From Okapia johnstoni (taxonomy: Eukaryota > Chordata > Mammalia > Artiodactyla > Giraffidae), in assembly GCA_024291935.2 (NCBI GenBank), contig CM044309.1, positions 30,900,001-30,964,000 on the forward strand: a stretch of DNA of 64,000 nt, in the 5' to 3' direction. The translations under genes were made by a program, and so were the position numbers. Positions within the stretch are counted from its first letter, which is position 1; each line of letters opens with the position of its first letter. A model generated the notes under the pieces. It did no database searches, was not told the origin of the DNA, and saw only the letters and a list, made by a program, of their open reading frames with translations. This document shows positions 23,441-34,929 of this stretch, one piece after another.

Positions 23441-24140
23441 GGGGGATACAGAAGGTGTCTAAATGATGTGACCTCTGAGCTGTGAATGTGACCAGGAAGT
23501 AATGAGATGAAAGGCAAAGGTGTGGGAAGAATATTCCAAGAGGAAACAGTAGGACAACGGCCTCAAGGGAAAAGAGATCTTTGTTTTTCCCACAAAGAAA
23601 TAAGGCAAAACAAAGACCAGTTTTCTTGGTCTGGGATAGAACAGGGAAAGGATTACTTCTCAGGTTTTTCTGGGGTCAGGCTTTTTTGTAATCTCTCAAA
23701 TTAGAAAGAAAAAAGTTAAACACATTCTGAATATGATTTCTTGCTTCTTACAGGGAAATAGTCAATTCTGGCTTTAAGAGATGGAAAGAGAGTGAGAGAA
23801 AGTGAGAGAGAAATTATCTACCATTCTGCCTTCAAATTTTTCAGTATTTGCCTTTGTCTTGGTGACAAAAGAACACAAACCCAGTAGCAACTCATCACTG
23901 CCACTTCCCCTCACTTTTCTCCACTGACCTTCTCAGTGTTGGGGACTAATCTCTGAGAGTTAGGGATTATGTCTCTGTTGAAAGGATACAGCTCATATTT
24001 CTGTTTTATCAATGCTTGAGCATTTCTTGTGGATCTTTTTCCCACCAGAAATCATAGTATTTTAAAGGTATAATGACTTGATAAAAGCAAAGCTCAAAAT
24101 TAGAATATAGTACCTGAAATAGCAAATACTAAAAATGAAA
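23441..24140. other. Unassigned stretch
   Basis: No gene or repeat recognised. A purine-rich patch (GAAAGAGAGTGAGAGAAAGT) sits near 23786. Confidence 0.5.
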
Positions 24141-24318
24141 ACTTTTCTTAATATTTTTATTATTAAAGTAACCCATGTTGGTGAAAAAGTCAAATAGTAA
24201 AAATATGAATTAAATACTAAGCCTCTCTTCTCTCTCATCCTCCTGCCCCTAACCACTCCAGAGGTGCCCATGGTTGACAGTTCTCTCTATATCTTTTCAG
24301 ATATTATCTATACATATA

Positions 24319-24416
24319 TTGGGTTGGCCAAAAAGGTCATTTGGGTTTTTCTTAAGATGTTACAGGAAAACAAACAAACAAACAAACTTTCTTAAGATCT
24401 TACAGAAAAAACCCAA
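24319..24416. mobile_element. Mariner-type element, right end lost
   Basis: Left end TTGGGTTGGCCAAAAAGGTC, preceded by TA at 24317-24318. Inside, CTTAAGATGTTACAGG and CTTAAGATCTTACAG repeat, with AAAC repeats between them (24365-24387). The expected right terminal inverted repeat is missing. Confidence 0.75.
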
Positions 24417-24439
24417 ACAAACAAAAAATACAAGCAAAG

Positions 24440-24470
24440 ATGGATGGATAGATAGATGATAGATAGATAT
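24440..24470. repeat. GATG/GATA microsatellite
   Basis: Short tandem run of GATG followed by GATA units directly downstream of the mariner element. Confidence 0.8.
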
Positions 24471-25394
24471 TTTAAGTGCAAATCATATTGATTATGTTGC
24501 TATATAATTAGCTTTTTTTCATTCAGCATATTCCTGACATTTTTTCTACATGAGATACATCAGTCAGGTTTTGCTGCAGGAATGCTATGGAACAAACAAC
24601 CTCAAACTCTCAGTGGCTACAACATTTATGTATTGCTTATGTCACCAAGAGTAGCAGATCAACTGTAGTTCTTAGGCTTGGCTTGACCTAGTTGGAGTCA
24701 TCTGGTGCTCTAATAAGTTCTGTTCAACTCACTTTCTCATTTTGGAACCCAAACTGGGAAAGGAGCCACTATGTGACATTATGCTCATGTGACAGAGAGT
24801 TGGAACTAGAGTCCCAGCTAGGCAACCACATTTCAGAATGTGACAAATATCATACCCATTCACGTCTCATGGGCAACACATGTTATATGGCCAAGCATGA
24901 AGACAACTGGCAGGAAACATCAGCTAGGAATTGAAGAATCGTAAAGAAACAAAGCCATTTACCATTTTGTACCTATCCCAATATTCTGAACGCCTACATA
25001 GTACTCTACTGAGAGATACAGAGATAGTAATCTTTAATTCTTCAATCAATTATTTTGCAATCAGTGTACTCCAAAATCATGCATACCCTTTAAATATATA
25101 TTCTTAAATACTTGTGGAAACATCTGTAGATGTAGAATTACTAGGAAAAATGGTATATGCATTTAATATTTGGGGGGATACTTCTCAATTGCCCTCCAAA
25201 TTATGTATCAATTTATACTATATCTATGAGGTTACATGCTTCCACAATCCTTCCCCAAACTCTTTGTATTATCAAATTTTTAACTCAAAAGATAAAATAT
25301 TGATGTTTTAAACTGCATTTCTTTTCATTTCTTTCAATTTTAAGTGTTCTAAACTTGGAGATAATTCTATCATAGCTGCAGACTTCAGATTAGC

Positions 25395-25669
25395 CTGCTG
25401 CTGCTGCTAAGTCACGTTAGTTGTGTCCGACTCTATGTGACCCCATAGACGGCAGCCCACCAGGCTCTGAAATCCCTGGGATTCTCCAGGCAAGAACACT
25501 GGAGGGGGTTGTCATTTCCTTCTCCAATGCATGAAAATGAAAAGTGAAAGTGAAGTCGCTCAGTCATGTCTGACTCTTCGCAGTCCCATGGACTGCAGCC
25601 TACCAGGCTCCTCCATCCATGGGATTTTCCAGGCAAGAGTACTGGAGTGGGGTGCCATTGCCTTCTCTG
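25395..25669 (-). mobile_element. Bov-A2 SINE (dimer)
   Basis: Two Bov-A units in tandem: GACTCTATGTGACCCCATAG and GACTCTTCGCAGTCCCATGG, each followed by CAGGCAAGA and CTGGAG. The units are joined by the linker with AAAGTGAAAGTGAAGTCGCT. Perfect 9-bp TSD CAGATTAGC at 25386-25394 and 25670-25678. The CTG run near 25396 is its 3' CAG tail seen in reverse. Confidence 0.93.
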
Positions 25670-25811
25670 CAGATTAGCTTAGCTCTCTTGATAAACGTTT
25701 TAATTATATTAATACAGTCCACTCCACCCACCACACATGCCCAGTTTCTCTGTATCTTTGGTTTTACTCTGGAGGAAAGCAAGGTAAGTCAGCTTGCTCT
25801 AAAACAGGAAA

Positions 25812-26017
25812 AAATGAAGTCACTCAGACATGTCTGACTCTTTGCGACCCCATGGACTGTAGCCTACCATGCTCCTCTGTCCGTGGGATTTTCCAGGCAA
25901 GAGTACTGGAGTGGGTTGACGTTTCTTTCTCCAGAGGATCTTCCCAGCCCAGGGATCGAACCCAGCTCTCCCACATTGTAGGCAGATGCTTTACCATCTG
26001 AGCCACCAGGGAAGTTT
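25812..26017 (-). mobile_element. Bov-tA SINE
   Basis: GACTCTTTGCGACCCCATGG, then CAGGGATCGAACCCAGCTCT (B box in reverse) and TCTGAGCCACCAGGGAAG (A box region in reverse). The pattern is complete. Confidence 0.92.
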
Positions 26018-27777
26018 CAACCAGGGAACCAAGTCCTAAAGCTTGACTGTGACTATGTTTAGTGCCACAGTGAGACAGATTGTGAACCGAGGACAGACTC
26101 AGCAGGGAAGAATAATGTGATCCATTAGTGATGTCTGCCATGAACTTGAGAATGGTAGGTGGCAACATGTATAGCATTTATTTCCCTCTCTCCGGCCTTG
26201 AAGCTGCTAGAAATCTGCCAGCATTTTAATCTTATCCTCTACCATTTCACTTGTCTCCAGTCATAGAAGATAAGTATTGAGCAAATGCTTTGTTTAAAAA
26301 AAAAAAAGGGGGGGGGGATTACCTAGGCTCTTCCTCATGCTTGTACCACCTGCCTGGATCTCATGATGCTTTTAAGAAAACATCAGACAATGATTTGAAA
26401 AGAGGTAGGGCAAATTCTTTGGTCATGTTTTAGTGTGGCTTCGTTTTGGTCCTGTTATCTTTGCTGAACTAAGTGGCTTAGGCCTTTACAGATACTTTTA
26501 CCATCAGGGTAATATTTTTTGGATAACTAATATCCTAGTGATGTCTGAAAGATGGTTAATTATTGTGGAGAGTTTAAATGCAGTGCTAAAGTAAATCATA
26601 ACGGGATTCTTCGTTTGGGCTCAAGGTTAAAGGCTACCTCATTTCCCAACAACAGAGCAACATAATCATTCCTTTTCCCACAGATAACGACGGTCTTCCT
26701 GTCGGCCTACAGGAATCCCGTTCCTTTCCCCCCAGTGTAACCGGACTCCCTGCCACAGAGAAACAACACTCTTCTTAGCTTGGCCACAGGGCAATCCGTC
26801 ACTGCTCCCGAGTCCCCATTCCCAGTGCTGCAGTAACCACAGAAACCACACAGGGTCTGGACCGAGCACGTGGTTACGGACACAGTCATCATTTCTAACA
26901 CAGAGAGATGAAGTCACTCAATCTTCTTTTTGATGAAAATAAACTATTGGAATACAACATCAGAAACAAACGCTCTTCATCTGGATGGAGATGTGGGAGC
27001 TGTAAAGACAAGACTACACCCTAGGGCCCTGAACAGAGGAGAGGGAGACTCAGGGGACAAATTCCTGAGAAATCATTAAAAACTGGAGTGCTCTGGTCTC
27101 AGAGACGGCCACTGCAGGGGCAAACAGACTGTCATCTGCCGGACAATTAGGCATGTTCTCCCAGAAGAGAGAAAGATGAAATCACCCCAGTTGCAAAAAG
27201 GTGCAGACACCAAAGGAAAAGAAGCAGTGAATTCAAAAGCATTGAAAAATAAGTAAGCAAAGAAAAGCTTGGCTTTAAAGTGGTAATTTTTTCTGGTGTC
27301 TGAACAGTAATCTTCTAAGGAGAATAGCACAAGTCCCTTCCCAATAGACTCTTAAGCTTCAGCTGTGAAAAGGCTATTCTTGGCTCACCAACTCTGCTGA
27401 TTTATTCTCACCTTGAGGCAGCTCCCTAACGTTCCTTCCTACCTCAGCTTCCCAGTCAGCCAAGTGGGACCTCCTGCTTGCAGTCTGCTTCATTTGCTAA
27501 GATGTCATGAAGATTAATTAACAGCATTAATATACTAAACGTTCTTTGTGATGGTCGGGGAGAAAGTGTGATTATGATCATTATTGCTATGGATTACCAG
27601 GTAGAATGTTGTCAGAACCATTTCAAATGCAACCATTGCAGGGACTACATCTGAAAGTGGGGGGGGAGGAGACCAAATGGTGATCACTGGATTGTTTCAA
27701 ATGCCCCTGGACCAAAACTACTTCTTCTATATTCTTGACTAGGGACTTAAATGTTAATAGAACGGAAAATGCAACAG
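26018..27777. other. Unassigned stretch with a CpG-richer patch
   Basis: An A12-G10 run lies at 26296-26317 and a G8 run at 27659-27666. At about 26680-26900 CpG is locally frequent (ACGACGG, GTCGGCC, GTAACCGG, CCGAGCACGTGG) and two overlapping minus-strand frames stay open (64 and 83 codons). I recognise no protein or repeat there. No other gene seen. Confidence 0.45.
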
Positions 27778-28005
27778 ACTTAGAGTAAGAAAGTCTGCAT
27801 TTCAGTTTCTTTGCCACTTATTAGCTAGGTGATCTTATGCAACCTACTTAAATTGCCCCAAACCTCAGTTTTCTCATCTGTAAAATAGACATGTTGGCAC
27901 CTCCAATGTTGATGTGCCTCATAGTGTTTCTGAGAAGTCTAAATGATATGAGGATATTTCTAAAAATTAGGTCAGCTCTATAAAGATTATTAATATTATC
28001 AGCTC
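27778..28005 (+). repeat. MIR element
   Basis: Contains GCCACTTATTAGCTAGGTGA, CCTCAGTTTTCTCATCTGTA and AAAATAGACATG, followed by a diverged 3' part. Confidence 0.82.
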
Positions 28006-28042
28006 TAATAAAAAATATTTCAGCCATTGGGGTGAGGAATGT

Positions 28043-28250
28043 GCATGCTCAGTCATGTCTGACTCTTTGTGACCCCATGGACCGTAGCCCACCAGGTTGC
28101 TCTGTCCATGGAATTTTCCAGGCAAGAATATTGAAGTGGGTTGTCATTTTCTACTCCAGGGGATCTTCCTGACCCAGGATTGAACCTGCATCTCTTGAGT
28201 CTCCTGCATTGGCAGGTGGATTCTTTACCATAGCACCATCTGAAGCTCTG
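28043..28250 (-). mobile_element. Bov-tA SINE
   Basis: TCAGTCATGTCTGACTCTTT at the 3' end and TCCTGCATTGGCAGGTGGAT plus TTTACCATAGCACCATCTGA at the tRNA-like head. Complete but diverged. Confidence 0.9.
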
Positions 28251-28699
28251 CTTTAGCCATTATAGGCCATTTATTCCTTACTGCAAAATTAGTTTATGAG
28301 ATGCCATACACCAATATATGTACATACAAGACAGTTGATCTTGACTCTGGAAAGGATCAGAAAACTTGTTGTGGTTGTAAAACTGAGGGTTTTGCTTATC
28401 CAGGGATCTATTAAAGGTGTCAGGGTGCCAATGAGAAGTCAGAGATACACCAAATAACAAATGTGCCTTTTGCTGTCTCCTAATGTTAAGCGTCCTGACA
28501 GGGATGAGGGGCAAAATTGTAATGCCTTAAAGTCTTCCCATTTTAAAATGTTAGGCCTGGAAAGGAACTGGAGATCATTGTATTTCAACTCCTTTCTTTC
28601 TTAAAATAGAAAACAAAGCCTCAATCTTGCCTTGGAAACCTCTTTATTCTTCCAGATTCGAAGACCAGGGTTCTTCCCATTAAAAACTATCTCTAATAT

Positions 28700-28960
28700 G
28701 AAACAAGTTATTAATCATTCTGGGTGCAGTCACACTGAATTATCCCTCACACCCCCATCTTCCATTCCAATCCCACCACCTCCTCTTAGGTCCAGACCCC
28801 CAACATGACAAGTTTGGGCTATACAACAGTCTTATATTCTTCCATGCTCAAATTTCTTTCATGACCTCCAATCTTCTCTAAATACTGCTCTCAGGTTAAC
28901 CTTCTAAAAATGTCCACTGAATAATGCCTCCTCTGCTCAAAACACACTATTGGCTATGGT
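28700..28960. repeat. Possible L2 remnant
   Basis: AATACTGCTCTCAGGTTAAC, then ATGCCTCCTCTGCTCAAAAC, resemble the old L2-type phrase in which a low-complexity stretch is followed by CCCTGCTTAAAACC. Weak. Confidence 0.35.
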
Positions 28961-30701
28961 GTACGGAAAGAGCACGTCTGCCTACTCTATCTGAGTTAGA
29001 AAGCACGCTCTGTTCCTAAGGGGGTGACACCGTGTGCCATCGCCCCTAGTGCTCAAGTTCTAGAAAGGGATTGACAAAAATGATAAATGCACTACTTCCC
29101 TGGGTGTGCTGTTCATCTTAAAAAGAAATCCAATTACAGTTTGCAATTGCATTTTGGTGAACCATAATGAGCTCTCTTTGGAGTTGCCTTATTCAGATCA
29201 AATTACTTCTTGGTAATTTAAAGAATATTACATTTCCCAGATACCTCTCAATCCACCCACAGTGTTCGAGGCTCTGTGTATCTATTACAAAAACACTGGC
29301 CAGTCAACTCTGGATGAGTTCATAACCAAAGGACCATTTCGTGGTTACCCACAGACAAGTCACCCTTTGTTTCCCTCAAGCAGAGAGGTCAAAAGTCATG
29401 TAACTCTTAAAGAGCAAGTCACTTCTTAGGGGCTGAAAATGGGCAGTTAGGGAATGCTTTATTCTGAAAAAAAAATATTATGGCAAAGAGGTCTAGATAC
29501 TTGTATATGAACGATCCACATAGCCAGTTGATGAAATTTCTTGGTTAGTTACTTTCATATATTGACATAAATGACACAGAGCCATCTGATGACTAACAAA
29601 AATGACAGTCCCTGATAACATCAACCAAAATTTTCAAGGATGAAATTTTCTAAAGCATTTCATTCCCCTCCCAAAAAAAGGGCAAAGAAAAAAATAGGTG
29701 TGATCAAAAGTTATGACAGTAAGAGAAAAGTAGAACTGAAATGTAAAATTGCATGTTGTCCCCAGATTTCTCAAGAAAGTTCAGCACATAAAACGTCAAT
29801 AGATCTGAGTATCAATAAAATTTTCTCCACTAATTCTGACAGGCCAGAAAGGTCATCTAAGAGTTTTTAAAGTGCAGTATGACCTGATTTTTCTGCAGTG
29901 CTAGTGTGGCAAGAATCTCATGAAGATATGTTTTCCCCCCTTCCATACAATAAGAGCAACAGTCTTTGTAATCCTTTGTTCTTGACATTTTTATCTTCAT
30001 TTCAGAGACTCTGTGCTACTGAACTATATCAACTCTAATTTATCTTCTGATGACTTACCTTCTAGTTTTAAGTGGGAAAAGCACAAGTGTTTCCTCTTGG
30101 AGACTGATTTCAAAGAATCTAATAAGGATCTTAAGAAAACAGAGTCAATTTCCTCTCAACTGCTGGAATCACAACTGTACCATTTCTTATAGACAATCAC
30201 AATATTTGAATATGTATGAGTATTTTTAGTGTTGAGCAGCATCTATTACTGGACAGTGGTCCTTTGGGTAGAAGACCTACTCATTCCAAATTAAATATGT
30301 GCTCTTTTCTGTCTACTAAAAAGAAAGCAAATCCTAAGTTTGGAGTATGAGAAAACTACAATCAGCTGATCCTAGCAATAGAAAAAAAGATTTTCTTCTG
30401 AGAAATTGCAAAATAAGAACTCTTGGTCAGAACACACGTATGCAGAGACCCTTGATGGAGGCAGGATAGCTTCTAAGCCAACAGAACTTTGAGACAACCT
30501 ATTGGAATACATTATTATAGCTTTGAGAGTATGTCTAGCTTGGAGTTGGGGATGGGGAAAGGGAGAAAGTTGGCCAGTTATGAGAAAAAACAAAAAAGGA
30601 AGTAATCAAGGCCAATGTTGGCAGCACCCAGCCACGCACTGTCCAGGGAGAACAGAGCCTTGGCCATTGGACTCAGAGTATTCTAGTCAGTAGGGTAATA
30701 T
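28961..30701. other. Unassigned stretch with a candidate conserved patch
   Basis: At about 29125-29240 the sequence is AT-rich but not repetitive and holds several homeodomain-like and paired AT-rich words (CAATTACAG, CATAATGAG, TGGTAATTTAAAG). Nothing else recognised. The frame at 29640-29870 (76 codons) has no domain. Confidence 0.35.
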
Positions 30702-30714
30702 AACTCCAATATGT

Positions 30715-30923
30715 GTGCTTTGTCACTGTCATGTCCGACTCTTTGTGACCCCATGGACTGTAGCCCACCCACCAGGCTCATCTGTCCATGGGGATTTTCC
30801 AGGCAAGAATACTGGAGTGGGTTGCCATGCCCTCCTCCAGGGGATCTTCCCAACTCAGGGATTGAACCCAGGTCTCCCACATTGCAGGCGGATTCTTTAC
30901 TGTCTGAGCCACCAGGGAAGCCC
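30715..30923 (-). mobile_element. Bov-tA SINE
   Basis: Complete copy with GACTCTTTGTGACCCCATGG, GGGATTGAACCCAGGTCTCC and GAGCCACCAGGGAAGCCC. Perfect 13-bp TSD AACTCCAATATGT at 30702-30714 and 30924-30936. The low divergence suggests a recent copy. Confidence 0.95.
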
Positions 30924-30936
30924 AACTCCAATATGT

Positions 30937-31827
30937 AGCTGGATAAAAACAACAGACTTTAAATGATCTCAGTTTTAACTTATTTATGATGAAATAGAGG
31001 TCCAAATATAAATAGCCAAATGGTAAATGACATCAATATACCCTTGCTCCCTCAGCCAGGATCACCACTCAAACCCATAACCATCTCACTTTTGACTAGC
31101 TAAGGACTTTTTAACCGTTAGGTTTTGGAGAAGTGATTTATTCCCGGAAAACCTTCTCTAATGCATCAGATGTAAATTTGATGCCTCCTTTGTAGGTTTG
31201 TATAGCATCTTGCACTTCCTTTATCATTAGCCTGCTTATCCAGTTTATTATCATCTGCACCTCAGTACTGCAATACCTCCTTAAGATTTCTGTATGAGGG
31301 GTCTCTTGTCTCCCATAACCTCAGAACCTATTACAATATCTGACATTTTATAGATGCTGAATGAAAAAGTGTTGAACTGATGAATACAATTTGACTACAA
31401 AAAAGAGATGTGCTGACCAGGCCAATGCTAATTATTCTGGTTGTGGATTTGCCTCCAATTCTAGAGTGATTTTGGTGGCACAAACTTTTCTAGGTTCAGT
31501 CATTCCTGGGGCACTGACCAGAATAAGCCTTTCCTTGGCCTTTTAAGCAGATCAGAGTCAACCAGCCTCTCTCATCTAAGGTTACCATTTTTATATAGCT
31601 TAAACCTCCTTCTAACTTCCTTTATCAACCCCTACATGTACCAGAAGCCCAGTTGGTATTTGTATGTCTCAAATTTATAATCCCCATGAAAAACAACTTG
31701 ATTTTTCTAAGCTCTTTTTGCAGGATTTACAGAAAGCTTGGGAGCAGGTGTGGGTGGAGCAAGTCGGGGGTGGTGGAAGTTCACTAATCTGAGCAGCAAC
31801 ATGATGAATACAAAAGTAACTCTTGTA
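30937..31827. other. Unassigned stretch
   Basis: No gene or clear repeat recognised. Confidence 0.5.
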
Positions 31828-32243
31828 GTTCAGTTCAGTTGCTCACTGGTGTCCAGACTCTTTGCGATCCCATGGACTGCATCATGCCAGGCCTGCCTGT
31901 CCATCACCAACTCCCAGAGTTTACTCAAACTCATGTCCATTGAGTCGGTGATGCCATCCAACCATCTCATCCTCTGTCATCCCCTTCTCCTCCCAGCTTC
32001 AATCTTTCCCAGCATCAGGGTCTTTTCAAATGAGTCAGTTCTTCGCATCAGGTGGCCAAAGTATTGGAGTTTCAGCTTCAGCATCAGTCCTTCCAATGAA
32101 TATTCAGGACTGATTTCCTTTAGGATGGACTGGTTGGATCTCCTTACAGTCCAAGGGACTCTCAAGAGTCTTCTGCAACACCACAGTTCAAAAGCATCAA
32201 TTCTTCGGCGCTCAGCTTTCTTTATAGTCCAACTCTCACATCC

Positions 32244-32994
32244 TTACATGACTACTGGAAAAACCATAGCCTTGACTGCACTCATGTTTTCAACATGAAC
32301 TGCATATAAGCTAAATAAGCAGGGTGACAATATACAGCCTTGACATACTCCTTTCCCTATTTGGAACCAGTCTGTTGTTCCATGTCCAGTTCTAACTGTT
32401 GCTTCCTGACCTGCATACAGGTTTCTCAAGAGACAGGTCAGGTGGTCTGGTATTCCCATCTCTTTCAGAATTTTCCACAGTTTATTGTGATCCACACAGT
32501 CAAAGGCTTTGGCATAGTCAATAAAGCAGAAATAGATGTTTTTCTGGAACTCTTTTGCTTTTTCGATGATCCAGCGAATGTTGGCAATTTGATCTCTGAT
32601 TCCTCTGCCTTTTCTAAAACCAGCTTGAACATCTGGAAGTTCACAGTTCATGTATTGCTGAAGCCTGGCTTGGAGAATTTTGAGCATTACTAGTGTGTGA
32701 GATGAGTGCAATTGTGCGGTAGTTTGAGCATTCTTTGGCATTGCTTTTCTTTGGGATTGGAATGAAAACTGACCTTTTCCAGTCCTGTGGCCACTGCTGA
32801 GTTTTCCAAATTTGCTGGCATATGGAGTGCAGCACTTTCACAGCATCATCTTTTAGGATTTGAAATAGCTCAACTGGAATTCCATCACCTCCACTAGCTT
32901 TGTTCATAATGATGCTTCCTAAGGCCCACCTGACTTCACATTCCAGGATGTCTGGCTCTAGGTGAGTGATCTGGGTCATGATTATCTGGGTCAT
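32244..32994 (-). pseudogene. BovB reverse transcriptase, RT core deleted
   Basis: Two overlapping frames hold the RT domain in pieces. At 32641-32994 the N-terminal RT motifs are seen (GDGIPVELF, then IPIPKKSNAKECSNYRTIAL). At 32244-32741 the frame has QAGFRKGRGIRDQI, the motif-A block FIDYAKAFDCVDH with its catalytic Asp, and GVCQGCILSPCLFSLYA (motif B). The chain then jumps to AVKAMVFPVVM near the C terminus. The segment that should hold the YADD catalytic box is gone, replaced by about 22 nt at 32278-32299. A frame change separates the two pieces. It is therefore unable to encode an active RT. Confidence 0.93.
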
Positions 32995-33065
32995 GAAGAT
33001 CTCTTTTGTATGGTTCTTCTGTGTATTCTTGCCACTTCTTAATATCTTCTGCTTCTGTTAGGTCC

Positions 33066-33275
33066 GACTTGCCTGGTGGCTCAGCCGGTAAAGCATCTGC
33101 CTATAATGTGGGAGACCTGGGTTCAATCGCTACGTTGGGAAGATCTCCTGGAGAAGGAAATGGCAACCCCCTCCAGTATTCTTGCCTGGAAAATCCTATG
33201 GATGGAGGAGCCTGGTAGGCTACAGTCCATGGGGTTGCAAAGAGTCACACATGACTGAGTGAATTCACTTTCACT
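33066..33275 (+). mobile_element. Bov-tA SINE inside BovB
   Basis: Head CTGGTGGCTCAGCCGGTAAA, body CCTCCAGTATTCTTGCCTGG and tail CACATGACTGAGTGAATTCA. Perfect 13-bp TSD TTCTGTTAGGTCC at 33053-33065 and 33276-33288. It is inserted in the opposite orientation to the BovB host. Confidence 0.95.
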
Positions 33276-34238
33276 TTCTGTTAGGTCCATACCATTTCTG
33301 TCCTTTATTGTGCCCATCTTTGCATGAAATGTTCCCTTGGTATCTCTAATTTTCTTGAAGAGATCTCTAGTCTTTCCCATTCTATTGTTTTCCTCTATTT
33401 CTTTGCACTGATCGCTGAGGAAGGCTTTCTTATCTCTCCTTGCTATTCTTTGGAACTCTGGATTCAAATGGGAATATCTTTCCTTTTCTCCTTTGCTTTT
33501 TGCTTCTCTTCTTTTCACAGCTATTTGTAAGGCCTCCTCAGACAGCCATTTTGCTTTTTTGCATTTCTTTTTCTTGGGGATGGTCTTGATCCCTGTCTCC
33601 TGTACAATGTCACGAACCTCCATCCATAGTTCTTCAGGTACGCTGTCTATAAAATCGAATCCCTTGAATCTATTTCTCAGTTCCATTGTATAATTGTAAG
33701 GGATTTGATTTAGGTCATACTTGAATGGTCTAGTGGTTTTCCCTACTTTCTTCAATTTAAGTCTGAATTTGTCAATAAGGAGTTCATGATCTGAGCCACA
33801 GTCAGCTCCTGGTCTTGTTTTTGCTGACTGTGTAGAGCTTTTCCAACTCTGGCTGCAAAAAATATTATCAATCTGATTTCGGTATTGACCATCTGGTGAT
33901 GTCCATGTGTAGAGTGTTCTCTTGTGTTGTGGGAAAAGAGTATTTGCTATGACCAGTGCATTCTCTTGGCAAAACTCTATTAGCCTTTGCCCTGCTTCAT
34001 TCTGTATTCCAAAGCCAAATTTGCCTGTTACTCCAAGTGTTTCTTGACTTCCTACTTTCGCATTCCAGTCCCCTATAATGAAAAGGATATCTTTTTTGTT
34101 AGTTACTGTTAGTTCTAGAAGGTCTTGTAGGTCTTCATAGAACCATTCGACTTCAGCTTCTTTAGCATTTCTGGTCGGGGCATAGACTTGGATTACCGTG
34201 ATACTGAATGGTTTGCCTTGGAAACGAACAGAGATCAT
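33123..34238 (-). pseudogene. BovB endonuclease frame running into a SINE
   Basis: A 371-codon frame, the longest in the window. Residues about 1-160 are the C-terminal part of an APE-type endonuclease as used by RTE LINEs: GDWN at 56-59, TWTSPDG at 111-117, IDNI at 123-126, and the catalytic-site GSDH at 148-151. Residues about 160-321 are the linker before the RT domain. From about residue 322 the frame leaves BovB and reads the inserted Bov-tA in antisense (ESEFTQSC, then LPGSSIHRIFQARILEG). The N-terminal endonuclease part lies upstream (to about 34500) but is separated by an in-frame stop. No host gene is implied; this is a disrupted element that only looks gene-like. Confidence 0.9.
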
Positions 34239-34929
34239 TCTGTTGTTTTCCAGATTGCATCCAAGTACTGCATTTCAAACTCTTTTGTTGACTATGATGG
34301 CTATTCCATTTCTTCTAAGGGATCCTTGCCCATAGTAGTAGATATAATGGTCATCTGAGTTAAATTCACTCATTCCAGTCCATTTTAGTTCGCTGCTTCC
34401 TCAAATGTCAATATTCACTCTTGCCATCTCCTGTTTGACCACTTCCAATTTGCCTTGATTCATGGATCTAACATTTCAGGTTCCTATGCAATATTGCTCT
34501 TTACAGCATTGGACTGTGCTTCTATCACCATTCCCATCCACAACTGGGTGTTGTTTTTGCTTTGGCTCCATCTCTTCACTCTTTCTGGAGTTATTTCTTC
34601 ACTGATCTCCAGTAGCATATTGGGCACCTACTGACCTTGGGAGTTCATCTTTCAGTGTCCTATCTTTTTTCCTTTTCAGACTGTTCATGGGGTTCTCAAA
34701 GCAAGAATACTGAAGTGGTTTGCCATTACCTTCTCCAGTGGACCACATTTTGTCAGAACTCTCCACCATGACCCGTCTGTCTTGGGTGGCCCTACACGGC
34801 ATGGCTCATAGTTTCATTCAGTTAGTCAAGGCTGTGGTCCATGTGATCAGATTGGTTAGTTTTCTGTGATTGTGGTTTTCAGTCTGTCTGCCCTCTGATG
34901 GAGAAGGATAAAAGGCTTATGAAAGTTCT

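Larger units (their letters stand above)
24140..25320. repeat. Old repeat complex, possibly L1M-like, with insertions
   Basis: TATTAAAGTAACCCATGTTG near 24163 and TTGCCCTCCAAATTATGTAT near 25189 resemble two ends of one old mammalian repeat. Between them lie a mariner element (24319-24416) and a further old element (about 24560-24945) beginning near GTTTTGCTGCAGGAATGC. Flanking GAGATACATC and GAGATACAGA may be its duplicated target. A GATA/GATG microsatellite lies at 24440-24470. Confidence 0.4.
31828..34905 (-). mobile_element. Near full-length BovB LINE, internally deleted and SINE-interrupted
   Basis: The longest BovB here, about 2.9 kb of its own sequence. The 3' tail is at 31828 (AGTTCAGTTCAGTTGC in reverse) and the 5' part of the endonuclease region reaches at least 34500. 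The left edge of similarity I can follow ends near 34905. It carries a Bov-tA insertion at 33066-33275 and a deletion of about 0.4 kb within the RT region at about 32278-32299. No clear TSD was found, so the 5' edge is approximate. Confidence 0.92.

Noticed and set aside
31738..32298. 186-codon plus-strand frame
   Set aside because: Antisense of the BovB C-terminal region; similar shadow frames occur at each minus-strand BovB copy.
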